The position numbers and the translations under genes are program-made. Source: Deltaproteobacteria bacterium (GTDB lineage Bacteria; Desulfobacterota; Binatia; UTPRO1). From it: a stretch of DNA of 47,595 nt. The stretch lies in NCBI GenBank assembly GCA_029262315.1, contig JAJCZP010000014.1, positions 1 to 47,595 on the forward strand, read 5' to 3'. The stretch's first letter is position 1; every line of letters starts with the position of its first letter. The notes below the pieces were generated by a model. That model did no database searches, was not told the DNA's origin, and saw only the letters and a list, made by a program, of their open reading frames with translations. Below are positions 9,229 through 18,150 of this stretch, piece after piece.

Positions 9229-10101
9229 CTAGCTCCGGCCCTCGAGCAGCACCGACAAACTGAAGTCGCGATCGCGGAGAGACGGATTCGGATCGAGTTC
9301 GTCGAGGTGCATGGTCGAGGCGGTCTCTTCCCGGAGGTCGGTCATCCGGGACTCGGTCGGAACCCACGCGCCGTCGAAGTCCTTGATCTTCGATTCCGGA
9401 GAGACGAGCTCCTTCACCTCCACGCCATCGTCCCAGTAGCGCGTCCGCAAGGGCACGTAACGCTCCTTTTCGATGTAGCTGACGGTCTTGCTGTACTGAG
9501 AACTCGCATCCGGTTTCATCGTCGCGGTGACGACGTACACAGGCGTGCCGTCGATTACCTCGTCGGGCAGTCGGTTGTAGTCGGCGTCCTCGATATCATC
9601 GACGCTGACCAGGAAATCGTCGAAGCTGAAGTCGGTACCAGCAAGACTCTGCCCCTTGAGGGAGATCCGCGACACGCGGCGCCGACTGGGCGCGTAGCTG
9701 AACTGGTCGTCGGCCCGATCGGACCGATGCACGTACAGATAGCCGGACCATCGGATCTCGTACGGCCCCACGAGCTGGATCACGGTCTTCGAATAGAGAC
9801 CGTCCACCGGATTCTCGTCGGCATCACGGTAGTCCTTGGCGTGCTGCTTGAACCGCGTCTCTTGTGGATTCCCCGCGCCGTCGCGAGACAAGATTCGCCC
9901 CTCTTGCGACGCGGTCCGTAGCTTCCGCCGATTGCGCAAGAAACGATCGTAGATCTCCTTGCCCGTGAGCGACTCGCCGGCAGGCAAGGTCTTTTCCACC
10001 TCGGCCGCGGTTGGCGCGTCGATGCGTTTTTCTCCAGCCTGCACACTAACCGCGCCCATCAGCATCGTCGCCAGCGCGACGACGGATGCCCAGGCCTTCA
10101 A
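9229..10101 (-). CDS. Outer-membrane lipoprotein-sorting-like protein (LolA-fold, COG2834 type)
   Basis: A 290-residue exported protein. It starts at TTG (10101), the only start giving a clean signal peptide (KAWASVVALATMLMGAVSVQA). That TTG overlaps the TGA of the upstream hspQ-like gene as TTGA, implying translational coupling. The mature protein has the signatures of the LolA-like outer-membrane lipoprotein-sorting family: GYLYVHRSDRADDQFSYAP, RRVSRISLKGQSLAGTDFS, DDFLVSVDDIEDADYNRLPD, then a TATMKPDASSQYSKTV strand and a KDFDGAWVPTESRMTD block. Such proteins are often encoded beside RND/MMPL-type lipid exporters and are thought to carry lipids across the periplasm. No exporter is adjacent here. 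The substrate is unknown. Confidence 0.8.
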   Translation of the reverse strand: MKAWASVVALATMLMGAVSVQAGEKRIDAPTAAEVEKTLPAGESLTGKEIYDRFLRNRRKLRTASQEGRILSRDGAGNPQETRFKQHAKDYRDADENPVDGLYSKTVIQLVGPYEIRWSGYLYVHRSDRADDQFSYAPSRRRVSRISLKGQSLAGTDFSFDDFLVSVDDIEDADYNRLPDEVIDGTPVYVVTATMKPDASSQYSKTVSYIEKERYVPLRTRYWDDGVEVKELVSPESKIKDFDGAWVPTESRMTDLREETASTMHLDELDPNPSLRDRDFSLSVLLEGRS

Positions 10102-10415
10102 TTGAGCACCCCAGCCGAACGGTAGCGCCCATCCGTGAATTCCTCGAAGTACTCCGTGAGCAGCGGATGACGAATCGGCTCGGCGCTGTCGCTCGCCGCG
10201 AGGTTCCGCTCCGCAACGTACGTGACACTGTCGGAGTCGTGCACCAGCACGTGATACCAGGGCTGATCCTTGGGCGGGTGGCTCCGGGCGACTTCCTCGT
10301 ACCATTCGGCACTCAACCCGAAGTCCGGATCGACATCGATGATGACTCCCCGGTAACCAAACAACTGATGTTCGATGAGCTGCCCAACGGCAAAGCTCGC
10401 AGTGCTCGTCTCCAT
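10098..10415 (-). CDS. hspQ: HspQ/YccV family (hemimethylated-DNA-binding-like) protein
   Basis: A 105-residue protein matching the HspQ/YccV domain across its length: VGQLIEHQLFGYRGVIIDVDP, a WYHVLVHDSDSVTYVAERNL core and a C-terminal HPLLTEYFEEF. In enterobacteria HspQ promotes degradation of selected proteins by Lon and was first named for hemimethylated DNA binding. The ATG at 10415 has no obvious Shine-Dalgarno. The gene is first in a two-gene unit with an exported LolA-fold protein, an unusual partnership (four-base TTGA overlap). The symbol rests on family resemblance only. Confidence 0.85.
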   Translation of the reverse strand: METSTASFAVGQLIEHQLFGYRGVIIDVDPDFGLSAEWYEEVARSHPPKDQPWYHVLVHDSDSVTYVAERNLAASDSAEPIRHPLLTEYFEEFTDGRYRSAGVLN

Positions 10416-10537
10416 ACGCGGGAACTAAACCATCGTCGCGACCTGGCCAAGCCCCTCGTCGACATCGTATTCCGGCCCGGATGAGACCGCCGCGGAGCGG
10501 CCCTACCTCCCGCCCGGCAAAGGTGTACGATGTCGGC

Positions 10538-11704
10538 ATGGGTCTCGGGGAGCGCGGGGCGTATCGGACCACGCAGCGCTGGCAAGCCATGCTGCTCGGC
10601 GTGATCCTCATTGGATGTTCGCCGGTCGACCGCGCGCGCTTCGGCTTCGAGGGGCTCAAGGTCCGCTGGCACCGGGTCGCGCTCGCCGAGGCAGCGGTCG
10701 ACGAAGAGCTCTCCGCCGAGTGGCGAAGAAAGATCGAGCTCGTCATCGCCGTCCGCCGCTTCGCCACGCGGCTTGGCCTCGACCCAGGTGACGCCTTCGC
10801 GACGTTCACCCGGCTACATCTCGACCATCCAGGATACGTGCTCTCCGCATGCCCACGTGCCAGCTTGCAGGCGTACACGTGGTGGGCACCCCCCGTCGAC
10901 GCCGTCCCGTACAAGGGTTTTGTCGAGCTTCGGCAGGCGCGCGATGAAGCTTCACTGCTCGAAGCGCGTGGCTACGACACGTACATCCGCATCGCCAGCA
11001 CCTTTCGGAGCTTCGGCTGGCTCGCCACGCCACTGCTCGACCAGCACCTCGAGCGCGACGATGTGGCCCTGACGCGACTGGTCCTACGAGAGATTCAACG
11101 CGACGCCGTGGCGCTACCCGGGGCCCGGGCCCTCCCCTTCAACGAGTCCTTCGCCGCCTTCGTCGCCTACCGCGGCGCGATCGCCTTCTTCAAGGAGCAC
11201 GCCCCGGACAGCGATCTCGTACGCCTCGCGCGGGTGGGATGGAAAGCCGAGCGCCGCTACGGTGCGTACCTCCAACGACTCGCCAGCGACCTGGAAGGCG
11301 CCTATCACGCGGCGGCCGACGAGGACGCTGCGGTGGAAGCCAAATCACGCCTACTGGAGGCCGCCCAGCTCGACCTGGACACTCTCTCCGAGCACTACGA
11401 GTCGCTTGGCATTCCCCGCTTCCGCTCACCCGGGAACAACGCGGCGCTCCTCTACGCCCTCCACCGAACGAGCGGGTTCGATCTCTTCGAAGCGGTCCAC
11501 GCGCGGACCCGCGACCTCCCAAGGACGATCGACCTGATCACACGCGCCGCGACCGCGCGCCCCGAGGCGCCCTACGAAGGAATTCACGACACCTTGGCCG
11601 AAGGGGTGCCCACCCCACCCGTGCGTGACCTCATCCCTCCAGCCCCGTCCTCCACGAGCCCCGACGATTCGGAACCCGCCGAGGACGACGTGGACGCTGG
11701 CTAG
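10538..11704 (+). CDS. COG4324 predicted-aminopeptidase homologue (lipoprotein) lacking the HEXXH zinc motif
   Basis: A 388-residue protein with a lipoprotein signal (AMLLGVILIGC, acylated Cys ~27). The body matches the predicted aminopeptidase family (PF10023/COG4324): GYVLSACPRASLQAYTWW, VPYKGF, ARGYDTYIRIASTFRSFGW and FNESFAAFVAYRG (~201). In the family the segment before FNESFA carries HELAH; here the aligned residues 184-188 are R-E-I-Q-R (codons CGA GAG ATT CAA CGC near 11086-11100). The Glu remains, but both zinc-ligand His are Arg. It is therefore probably not an active metallopeptidase. The frame is intact for the full family length, so this is a pseudoenzyme rather than a broken gene. 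The start is not certain; GTG at 10523 is possible. Confidence 0.8.
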   Translation: MGLGERGAYRTTQRWQAMLLGVILIGCSPVDRARFGFEGLKVRWHRVALAEAAVDEELSAEWRRKIELVIAVRRFATRLGLDPGDAFATFTRLHLDHPGYVLSACPRASLQAYTWWAPPVDAVPYKGFVELRQARDEASLLEARGYDTYIRIASTFRSFGWLATPLLDQHLERDDVALTRLVLREIQRDAVALPGARALPFNESFAAFVAYRGAIAFFKEHAPDSDLVRLARVGWKAERRYGAYLQRLASDLEGAYHAAADEDAAVEAKSRLLEAAQLDLDTLSEHYESLGIPRFRSPGNNAALLYALHRTSGFDLFEAVHARTRDLPRTIDLITRAATARPEAPYEGIHDTLAEGVPTPPVRDLIPPAPSSTSPDDSEPAEDDVDAG

Positions 11705-11727
11705 CGGAACCGCAACTCACGCGCGGG

Positions 11728-12741
11728 TCAGGGAACCAGGCCGGGAGCCCACAGGTACATGAATCGCGGCGACACGCCCGGCATGGCACCGAGATCGATG
11801 GGCAAGACGTTCACCTGCGGCGATCCGCCCGGCGGCCGCGAGTAAATCGTCTCGCGCGTCTCGGATCCCCGGCTATACATGACGACCCGCGGCTCCTCGA
11901 GATCGGCACGCGCACCTGCCTCGGCGATCGCGACACGCAGACCGCCGATCGCGTCCACCAGGCCGAGCTCTCGCGCCCGCGCCGCGACGATGACGCGACC
12001 GTCGGTCGCTTCCGCAAGAGCGGCCTCGCTCATCGCCGGTCGACTGGCGTGGACGATACTAATGAACCGCGCGTGCAGATGATCGAGAATCTGCTGCACC
12101 ATCTTCCGCTCTTCGCGCGTCACCCCACGCAGAGGTGAGAGTAGGTCCTTATACTCACCCGCCCGGAATGTCTGGTTCCGCACGCCGATCTTCGCGAGAA
12201 GCTCCGTGAGATCGAGGCTCATGAGGATGACACCGATCGAGCCGGTCACCGTCGTCGGGCGCGCGATGACGACATCCGCGGCACAGGCGACGTAGTACCC
12301 GCCCGAAGTGGCGCGGTCCCCAAGCGAAGCGATGATCGGCAGTCCACGATCCTCCTTGAAACGCATGAGCGTCTCGTACATCGCATCGCTCGCCGTCACC
12401 CCGCCGCCCGGCGTATTGATCCGCAGCACGACCGCACGAATGCGATCGTCTTCCGTCGCCCGTGCGAGCTCGGCCTCGAGACGTGCGAGACTGCTCTCTT
12501 CCTCGAGGAGACCGAACGCGCGCCGCCCGGGCGCGTCGGTCAGTACCCCCGAGACGTCGATGAGCAGAACCTTCTCCCGACCAGCACCCGAAACGACGAC
12601 CTCTTCCAATCCCTCGCTGCCGGAGAAGAGACTGGTCGGTCCACCAACCGTCACCAGAATGCACCCCTGGGCCCCGACACTCAGCAGCACGGCGCACACG
12701 GCGCCACGTATCCAACCGAACGGTCCTTGCGTTACAGGCAT
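11728..12741 (-). CDS. sppA: Signal peptide peptidase SppA, short form (S49 family), lipoprotein
   Basis: A 337-residue S49-family serine protease. An N-terminal membrane segment ends in a lipobox-like VGAQGC (Cys27), so it may be acylated rather than a classical transmembrane anchor. The protease domain (~55-270) shows RINTPGGGVTASDAMY, the catalytic Ser in ATSGGYY (S146), TGSIGVI and the catalytic Lys in AGEYKDLLSP (K198), the Ser-Lys dyad of SppA. The length matches the single-domain 36-kDa type. It degrades cleaved signal peptides in the membrane. It converges on the aminopeptidase homologue with 23 bases between the stops. Confidence 0.9.
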   Translation of the reverse strand: MPVTQGPFGWIRGAVCAVLLSVGAQGCILVTVGGPTSLFSGSEGLEEVVVSGAGREKVLLIDVSGVLTDAPGRRAFGLLEEESSLARLEAELARATEDDRIRAVVLRINTPGGGVTASDAMYETLMRFKEDRGLPIIASLGDRATSGGYYVACAADVVIARPTTVTGSIGVILMSLDLTELLAKIGVRNQTFRAGEYKDLLSPLRGVTREERKMVQQILDHLHARFISIVHASRPAMSEAALAEATDGRVIVAARARELGLVDAIGGLRVAIAEAGARADLEEPRVVMYSRGSETRETIYSRPPGGSPQVNVLPIDLGAMPGVSPRFMYLWAPGLVP

Positions 12742-12788
12742 CCGCCTCGCCTACGCAGTTGCGGGCACTTGGTCAAGGCCGGCCAGCG

Positions 12789-14192
12789 TCACCCGCCCTC
12801 GCCACGTACGCGCTCGACAAAGGCTCGCGACCCGGCACGCAATCGGCGCTCCTGCGTGGCGAAATCCACGGCATAGAGGCCGAAGCGCATGTCGAACCCC
12901 TCCGCCCACTCGAAGTTGTCCAGCAATGACCAATAGTAGTAGCCGCGCACATCGACGCCTTCACGATGGGCAACCGACAGCGCGTAGAGATAGCGGCGAA
13001 TGAACGTCTCGCGCCGATCATCCCGGGCGTCGGCGATCCCGTTCTCGGTCACGATGATCGGCTTCCCGAGACGGGACACGCGACGCAACGCTCGATAGAG
13101 CCCTTCAGCGTAGATCGGATACGGCATGTCGGTGATGACATCGTCGGCGCGAAGCATCCGCTCGAGGGGCCATCTCGGGTCGAAGCGGGTCTTGATGTAC
13201 GTGTGCGAATAGTAGTTGAGGCCGATGAAATCGGTTGCTCCCTGGCCGTCCGGATAGGACTCCACCCTACGCACCCGCCCCGGCACGTACATCCGAAACT
13301 CGCCATCCTCCAGGAAACCGAGGATCGAGCGATTGTACGCGGCATCGAGCAAGCGAGCGACGAGCCAGTCGAGCGGATGCCAGCGGCGATACGGATCGAA
13401 CTGCAGGACGTTCTTGACGAGACCAATCTCCGCGCCTTCCCCCTTCGGCAGCGCCTTGAGTCGCCGATAGACACGTGCGTGCGCGACCAGCATGTTCCGG
13501 AGCACCGTTGCCGCCGTGGCAGGGTCGGCGCGGCCGGGCGGAAAACGTCCCAGCACGTACCCCATTGTCACGCACACCCCGGGCTCGTTGATCGTACACC
13601 ACAAGTCGACCCCGTCGGCGTACTCGCGAAACATGCGCTCACCGAACGCCACGAAGTGCTCGATGTTGGCGGCGCGCTCGAAAGCCCCGAGATCCTCGAA
13701 CCAGAGCGGATGCGTAAAGTGATGCAGCGTCACCATCGGCCGCATGCCGGCCGAGCGCAGCGCGTCGATCACCTCGTGATAGTGCGCGACCGCCTCACGA
13801 TCGATGCGCCCCGGCTCGGGCTCGATCTTGCTCCACTCGAGCGAGAACCGGTACGAGCGCACGCCGAGTGCACGCATGCACTCGATATCCTCGCGAAACC
13901 TGCTCCAGTGCTCACAGGCTGCCCCGGAGCGCTGCCCGCGCCGGATACGGGGTCGCCCGTGAACATCAGCGGATTGCTCCCAGCGCGACCAGTTGTTTCC
14001 ATCACATCCGCCTTCGACCTGATGTGCCGCGGTTGCCGTGCCCCACAGAAAATCCGGAGGAAGCGACGTGCGCCCGAGATCGATCTGGTCCCATTGCCAA
14101 CGCAGCTCTGGATGTCGACTATCGAGCACACTCAGCGCGGCCACGACGCCGAGTACGGCAACGGCGACACCCAGAAAGAGCAGAAACAACAT
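12789..14192 (-). CDS. Family 1 glycoside hydrolase (beta-glucosidase type), membrane-anchored
   Basis: A 467-residue GH1 enzyme. Signatures are FLWGTATAAHQVEGG (~48-62), the acid/base Glu in CTINEPGV (E203) and the nucleophile in IIVTENGI (E383), with YYYWSLLDNFEWAEGF near the end. It hydrolyses beta-linked glucosides or related glycosides by the retaining mechanism. Unusually, residues ~1-24 form a hydrophobic helix without a cleavage site (LFLLFLGVAVAVLGVVAAL), so the catalytic domain is probably tethered to the inner membrane. GH1 enzymes are usually soluble. The gene lies 12 bases downstream of the lipase-maturation-factor-like gene, so the two form an operon. Confidence 0.9.
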   Translation of the reverse strand: MLFLLFLGVAVAVLGVVAALSVLDSRHPELRWQWDQIDLGRTSLPPDFLWGTATAAHQVEGGCDGNNWSRWEQSADVHGRPRIRRGQRSGAACEHWSRFREDIECMRALGVRSYRFSLEWSKIEPEPGRIDREAVAHYHEVIDALRSAGMRPMVTLHHFTHPLWFEDLGAFERAANIEHFVAFGERMFREYADGVDLWCTINEPGVCVTMGYVLGRFPPGRADPATAATVLRNMLVAHARVYRRLKALPKGEGAEIGLVKNVLQFDPYRRWHPLDWLVARLLDAAYNRSILGFLEDGEFRMYVPGRVRRVESYPDGQGATDFIGLNYYSHTYIKTRFDPRWPLERMLRADDVITDMPYPIYAEGLYRALRRVSRLGKPIIVTENGIADARDDRRETFIRRYLYALSVAHREGVDVRGYYYWSLLDNFEWAEGFDMRFGLYAVDFATQERRLRAGSRAFVERVRGEGG

Positions 14193-14204
14193 GCGAGCCG
14201 TGCG

Positions 14205-15710
14205 CTAGCGGCGCCGAGAACGACGGTCAAGCGATGGCCGGACTTCAAGAGGTCCGGCGTAGGGGCCGATCCACTCGCGACGCCACCAGTCATCGCCCTC
14301 CACGCTGTATCGATAGACGTAGCGCACCGCACGCACTGCACGGGGCGGTGCGTCGGGGAACGGATTCGACGCGAGCAGCCCCAGCACGGCGGGCGTACCG
14401 GTCAGGAGACGAGACAGAAAGGGCCTGAACCACGGGGTGGATCCTTCGGTACCGAGCGCCGCAAACCACAGCTGCCAGTCGAGCCTTGGCTGATACGGCG
14501 CCACGAAGCGCGGCCGCTGATCCACAGCGCCGGGCTTCCAACGAAACGTGTAGGGCTTCCACGTCCGACCATCCGCCGTCCCCTCGACGACGATCTCCGG
14601 ACGTGACTTCGTCATGCGCGCGAAGAGCCCATAGGCGTTCACGCTGCGGAACGGACGCACCGCTGCTGCCAGCCGTTCGACCGAGGCAGGCCAGCCAATG
14701 TCGAGGCCGCCACCGAAGCGGCCGAGCGCCCGATCGACCTGCCCTGCCAAGATCACTGTACTCACGAGCAGCACGAGTGTACCGACCGGCATCGCAACCA
14801 CCCCGAACCAGGCACGCGCCAGCCGCGGCACACGGGGCCTCTGCAATGTCACCGCGTGATGACGCCGCGCTCGTGGCCATGCGTCGTCGTCGAGCAGGAG
14901 GAGACAGGCGGTAACCGTCAACAGGTTGAAGAATCCGTAGTTGCCGGTGGCGGCGATCCCCAGTTGCTGTGCGAGAAACACCCAGAAGGCCAGCCGACGC
15001 AACCGCACCGGGCCGAACACGAAGAACGGCACGACCAACTCGCTGAACAAGACGAGAAAGCACGAGCCCTGGTGCACCCACATCGGGGCACGGTGCAGGT
15101 ACCATCCGACCCACACTGGAAGGCACGTGGTCTCGTAGTGGTACGCAAGCGCCGTCAGGTCAGGCCACCATGCGGGATCGCCGCTCGCCAGCTTGACGAG
15201 ACCCGACCCGAGCATCAGTCGAAATACCAACCAGCGAAAAAGGAACACGCCAAACCGTGACACCGGCAGCCCCGTGCCGCGCCCGAGCCGCCACCCCGGG
15301 GCTACGAGGAGGATCGCCAGGAACCCGACCTCGAGCAACAGATTGTCCCACTGAAAGCCGAGGAACGTCTGCCCAGCAACCGTCAGAGAGAGATAGACCA
15401 CCCACGCCGCAGCGAGGGCAACGACGGGCACGAACCCCGTCAGCAACACGCCGCCCATCAGGACACCCAGCGCGCACAAACCGTGCAGCATCGCGTCGCC
15501 GGGGGCGAGCCAGAGGAGCGTTGGCGCGACCCACGTCGCAGCGTTGCCCAACCGACTCGCGACCCGCTCCAGATAGTCCGCGGCGGGCAGAATCCCCTCG
15601 CTTCCGATCAAGCCGTCGACTTGCCACCACAGCGAGCCCACGGCGAGCACGTAGACGAGACCGAGTACCCGCACGAAGATCGCCGCGGTCAACGTGCTCT
15701 CGGAGCGCAT
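14205..15710 (-). CDS. Lipase maturation factor (LMF1)-like membrane protein
   Basis: A 501-residue polytopic membrane protein with about seven or eight hydrophobic helices over residues 8-340. Family features are the FLGFQWDNLLLEVGFLAIL segment, FRWLVFRLMLGSGLVKL, a YHYETTCLP motif and a C-terminal globular region with WKPYTFRWKPG, DQRPRFVAPYQPRLDWQLWFA and NPFPDAPPRAVRAVRY. These match the lipase maturation factor family (PF06762). In vertebrates LMF1 acts in the ER in folding of secreted lipases; the bacterial role is unknown. Upstream partner of the GH1 gene. The function is inferred by family only. Confidence 0.88.
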   Translation of the reverse strand: MRSESTLTAAIFVRVLGLVYVLAVGSLWWQVDGLIGSEGILPAADYLERVASRLGNAATWVAPTLLWLAPGDAMLHGLCALGVLMGGVLLTGFVPVVALAAAWVVYLSLTVAGQTFLGFQWDNLLLEVGFLAILLVAPGWRLGRGTGLPVSRFGVFLFRWLVFRLMLGSGLVKLASGDPAWWPDLTALAYHYETTCLPVWVGWYLHRAPMWVHQGSCFLVLFSELVVPFFVFGPVRLRRLAFWVFLAQQLGIAATGNYGFFNLLTVTACLLLLDDDAWPRARRHHAVTLQRPRVPRLARAWFGVVAMPVGTLVLLVSTVILAGQVDRALGRFGGGLDIGWPASVERLAAAVRPFRSVNAYGLFARMTKSRPEIVVEGTADGRTWKPYTFRWKPGAVDQRPRFVAPYQPRLDWQLWFAALGTEGSTPWFRPFLSRLLTGTPAVLGLLASNPFPDAPPRAVRAVRYVYRYSVEGDDWWRREWIGPYAGPLEVRPSLDRRSRRR

Positions 15711-15795
15711 GCCCCCATGTCCCCGACCAGGCGCAACGGGTCAATCCTCGGACACCAGCTTGCGGCTCGGAAACGCCTGCGCTAGTCGCGACGAC

Positions 15796-16524
15796 ATGCG
15801 ATCGCTTCGAGCACCAGCCGTCGGGATCATGGGCCTCCTCTGCGGACTGAGCGCGGGCTGCCAAGTCTACCTCAACGGCGGACCGGGCAGTGGGTCAGAG
15901 AGAACGCCGCCCTACGACGAGCACGCGGCTCCGCACGCATCCCCCCACGCCGACCCCCACGCGAGTGTGCCCGTGCACGCGCCCGTGCCCCGGCCGTCAA
16001 CTCTCCCCGCGGCTCCCCCTGATGATCTCACCGCTGATCCCGCCGCGCCTGCTCCCGCGCCCCCTGCCGCCGTCGCGCCCGCCACGGAGGCGACGGTCAC
16101 CTCCGGCGCGGCACCGCCGCGCCGGGGAGGCGCGACATCCCCCGGGGAACGGTACTACGCCGCCGGGCGGACGTGGATCGTGCTCGACGCCGTCGAGGAT
16201 GCACTCGAAGGGGCAGACTTCCACGTCCTGAGCTCGGGCACGTCGACGCGCGGTGGTGAGGTCCACGCGGAACGACGCCAGCGCCTCGGGTCGCCCCGCA
16301 CGAGTACCAGCCCGGTGTGGGCTGTGCAGGCGGCAGTGATCCGCATTGCCGGCTCGACCTGGGAAGACTGCTGCTACGTCAAAGCGACCTTCACGACCAC
16401 GCGCCTCAACTCGCGGGGCGACGTCCTCGGCACGACCGCCACCGACGAACCCGAGAATCAGGTCCTCAGGTCCTGGTTCTTTGACGACGTCGCGGCGCGG
16501 GTTCCCCCCGAGCCCGCCTACTGA
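15796..16524 (+). CDS. Putative lipoprotein with Ala/Pro/His-rich linker
   Basis: A 242-residue protein. The N-terminus has a lipoprotein signal ending GLSAGC (Cys ~22). Residues ~35-110 are low complexity (HAAPHASPHADPHASV, then Pro/Ala), probably a flexible linker. The C-terminal ~120 residues form a compact alpha/beta domain (RTWIVLDAVEDALEGADFHV, WAVQAAVIRIAGSTWEDCC, ENQVLRSWFFDDV). I do not recognise the domain. The start at 15796 gives the shortest sensible signal; longer in-frame starts would add non-signal sequence. Its stop overlaps the convergent YhcB-like gene by seven bases. Confidence 0.75.
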   Translation: MRSLRAPAVGIMGLLCGLSAGCQVYLNGGPGSGSERTPPYDEHAAPHASPHADPHASVPVHAPVPRPSTLPAAPPDDLTADPAAPAPAPPAAVAPATEATVTSGAAPPRRGGATSPGERYYAAGRTWIVLDAVEDALEGADFHVLSSGTSTRGGEVHAERRQRLGSPRTSTSPVWAVQAAVIRIAGSTWEDCCYVKATFTTTRLNSRGDVLGTTATDEPENQVLRSWFFDDVAARVPPEPAY

Positions 16525-17153
16525 GGTGCGGCGCCGGGCCCGGGTCGATCAGCTCCGCCGCCATCGGCGAACGCCGTCGTCGTCTCATCGCCGGCTGCCG
16601 GCGTCGTCTCATCACCGGCTGCCGTCGGGGCCGACGTCTCCGGACCGCCAATACCCGACGCCTCGGGTAGGCCCTCGCTGACCGCCCCTCCTCCGGCCTC
16701 ATCCGCACTGGCCTCGCCCCCGGGTTCCTGAGAGGCGGGGGCCTCAACGGGGTTCGGCTCCGACATGGGGTCGGTATCGTGCGCGATGGGATCCTGTGGC
16801 AACCGATCCTGCTCGGCGCCATCGACGATCAAGCGCGGCGCACCGAATCCATGCGAGGTGAGGGCCGGGTCGCTCAACGTTCGCGCACCCGAGGCGAGAT
16901 GCTCGTAGACGGCCTTGTAGCTGGACGTCAAATCGCCAACCAAGACCGCCGTCGTCTGAAAATGGTCTGTGACGCTGCGCTGGTATCGATCGTGGTCTCC
17001 CCGCAGCGCCTCGATCTCCGCCTGCAGACGGCGCGCACGCCCGGCAGCCGGCAGGACGAAGATGCCGGCGATGAGGCCCAGCGCCACGCCGATGACGAGT
17101 AGTCCCAGCGTAACGAACGGTGCGGTTTGGATCGTGTTGATCATCTCGAACAT
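16518..17153 (-). CDS. YhcB/DUF1043-like inner-membrane protein
   Basis: A 211-residue protein with an N-terminal transmembrane helix (FVTLGLLVIGVALGLIAGIFVLP, ~13-35). Next comes a short coiled coil (RARRLQAEIEALRGDHDRYQ), a domain resembling DUF1043 (VTDHFQTTAVLVGDLTSSYK, YEHLASGARTL) and an acidic Ala/Gly/Pro/Thr-rich tail. YhcB (ZapG) in E. coli links cell division and envelope synthesis; the same role here is inference. The start is set by GGAGG about seven bases upstream of the ATG at 17153. The long disordered tail, with a repeated AAGDETT segment, exceeds the E. coli protein (~130 residues). Confidence 0.8.
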   Translation of the reverse strand: MFEMINTIQTAPFVTLGLLVIGVALGLIAGIFVLPAAGRARRLQAEIEALRGDHDRYQRSVTDHFQTTAVLVGDLTSSYKAVYEHLASGARTLSDPALTSHGFGAPRLIVDGAEQDRLPQDPIAHDTDPMSEPNPVEAPASQEPGGEASADEAGGGAVSEGLPEASGIGGPETSAPTAAGDETTPAAGDETTTAFADGGGADRPGPGAAPQ

Positions 17154-17259
17154 GGAGTCCCTCCGACGCGGAATACCGCAGTGTACCCAGACAAGGGATC
17201 CCTGAAAAGCACTCCGGGCGCTTGACAAGCGCCTCCGGCGTCCGCGTAGTGCGCTCCCG

Positions 17260-18135
17260 ATGCAGATCGGCATGAACCTTCCCGTCATGGTCCCGGGCCT
17301 GACGCGGGATCTGATCATCGAATGGTCGCGACGGATCGACGGTGGCCCCTTCTCCAGCCTGGCGGCCGGCGAGCGGATTACCTTCCCGAATCCGGAAATC
17401 ATCGTCACCCTCGCGACGGCCGCCGCGGTCACCGAGCGGGTACGCATTGTCCCCACGGTCGTCGTATTGCCAATGCACCCGGCGGGACTCGTGGCCAAGC
17501 AGATCGCGACGCTCGATGTCGTGTCGAACGGCCGCGTCACACTGGGAGTCGGCGTCGGCGCACGTGCGGAGGACTACCGCGCCATGGAGATCCCGTTCGA
17601 ACAGCCGAAGCTCCGCCGCCTCGAGGCCCAGGTCGGTGAGCTGCGCCGGGCGTGGTCGGGCGCGCCTCTCTTCCCTGGCGACCAACCCATCGAGCCGCTC
17701 CCGGTACAACCCGGCGGCCCTCCCATTCTGGCCGGCTCCCTCGCCCTGCCGTCGATTCGCCGGGCCGCCCGCTGGGCGGACGGCCTCTGCGGTTTCAGCT
17801 TCGGCCCCTCGTGCGATGAGATCCAGCAGTCCTTCGACGCCGCTCGCGCCGCGTGGCGAAACGCCGGACGCACCGAGCCCCCGCGACTCGTCACCAGCTG
17901 CTGGTTCGCGTTGGGCAGCGAGGCCCGCACCCAAATGGACGGCTACATCGAACGCTATCTGAACTTCCTCGGCCCTGGAGTCGCCGAGCAGATCGCACCC
18001 ACCTGCTCGGTCGTATCCGCGGCGCGACTGCGAGAGACGGTGGCCGACATCGCCAGCCTCGGCTGCGATGAGCTGATTCTCGTCCCGACGACACTCGATC
18101 CGAACGAACTCGACCGCGTCGCGCGGCACTTGTAA
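17260..18135 (+). CDS. Luciferase-like (LLM class) flavin-dependent oxidoreductase
   Basis: A 291-residue TIM-barrel protein of the bacterial luciferase-like family. Visible elements are the N-terminal MQIGMNLPVMVPG, the barrel core VRIVPTVVVLPMHPAGLVAK, LDVVSNGRVTLGVGVG and a GPPILAGSL-type segment. Members use reduced FMN or F420; which cofactor is unclear, though two deazaflavin-type oxidoreductases occur at 25.3 and 28.7 kb. The C-terminal region (~240-291) is normal in length. Divergently transcribed from the YhcB-like gene. The substrate is unknown. Confidence 0.87.
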   Translation: MQIGMNLPVMVPGLTRDLIIEWSRRIDGGPFSSLAAGERITFPNPEIIVTLATAAAVTERVRIVPTVVVLPMHPAGLVAKQIATLDVVSNGRVTLGVGVGARAEDYRAMEIPFEQPKLRRLEAQVGELRRAWSGAPLFPGDQPIEPLPVQPGGPPILAGSLALPSIRRAARWADGLCGFSFGPSCDEIQQSFDAARAAWRNAGRTEPPRLVTSCWFALGSEARTQMDGYIERYLNFLGPGVAEQIAPTCSVVSAARLRETVADIASLGCDELILVPTTLDPNELDRVARHL

Positions 18136-18150
18136 GAGCCCCCGTGCGCG

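Noticed and set aside
12966-14606. 546-codon plus-strand open frame
   Set aside because: Shadow of the GH1 gene, which has both catalytic Glu motifs on the other strand.
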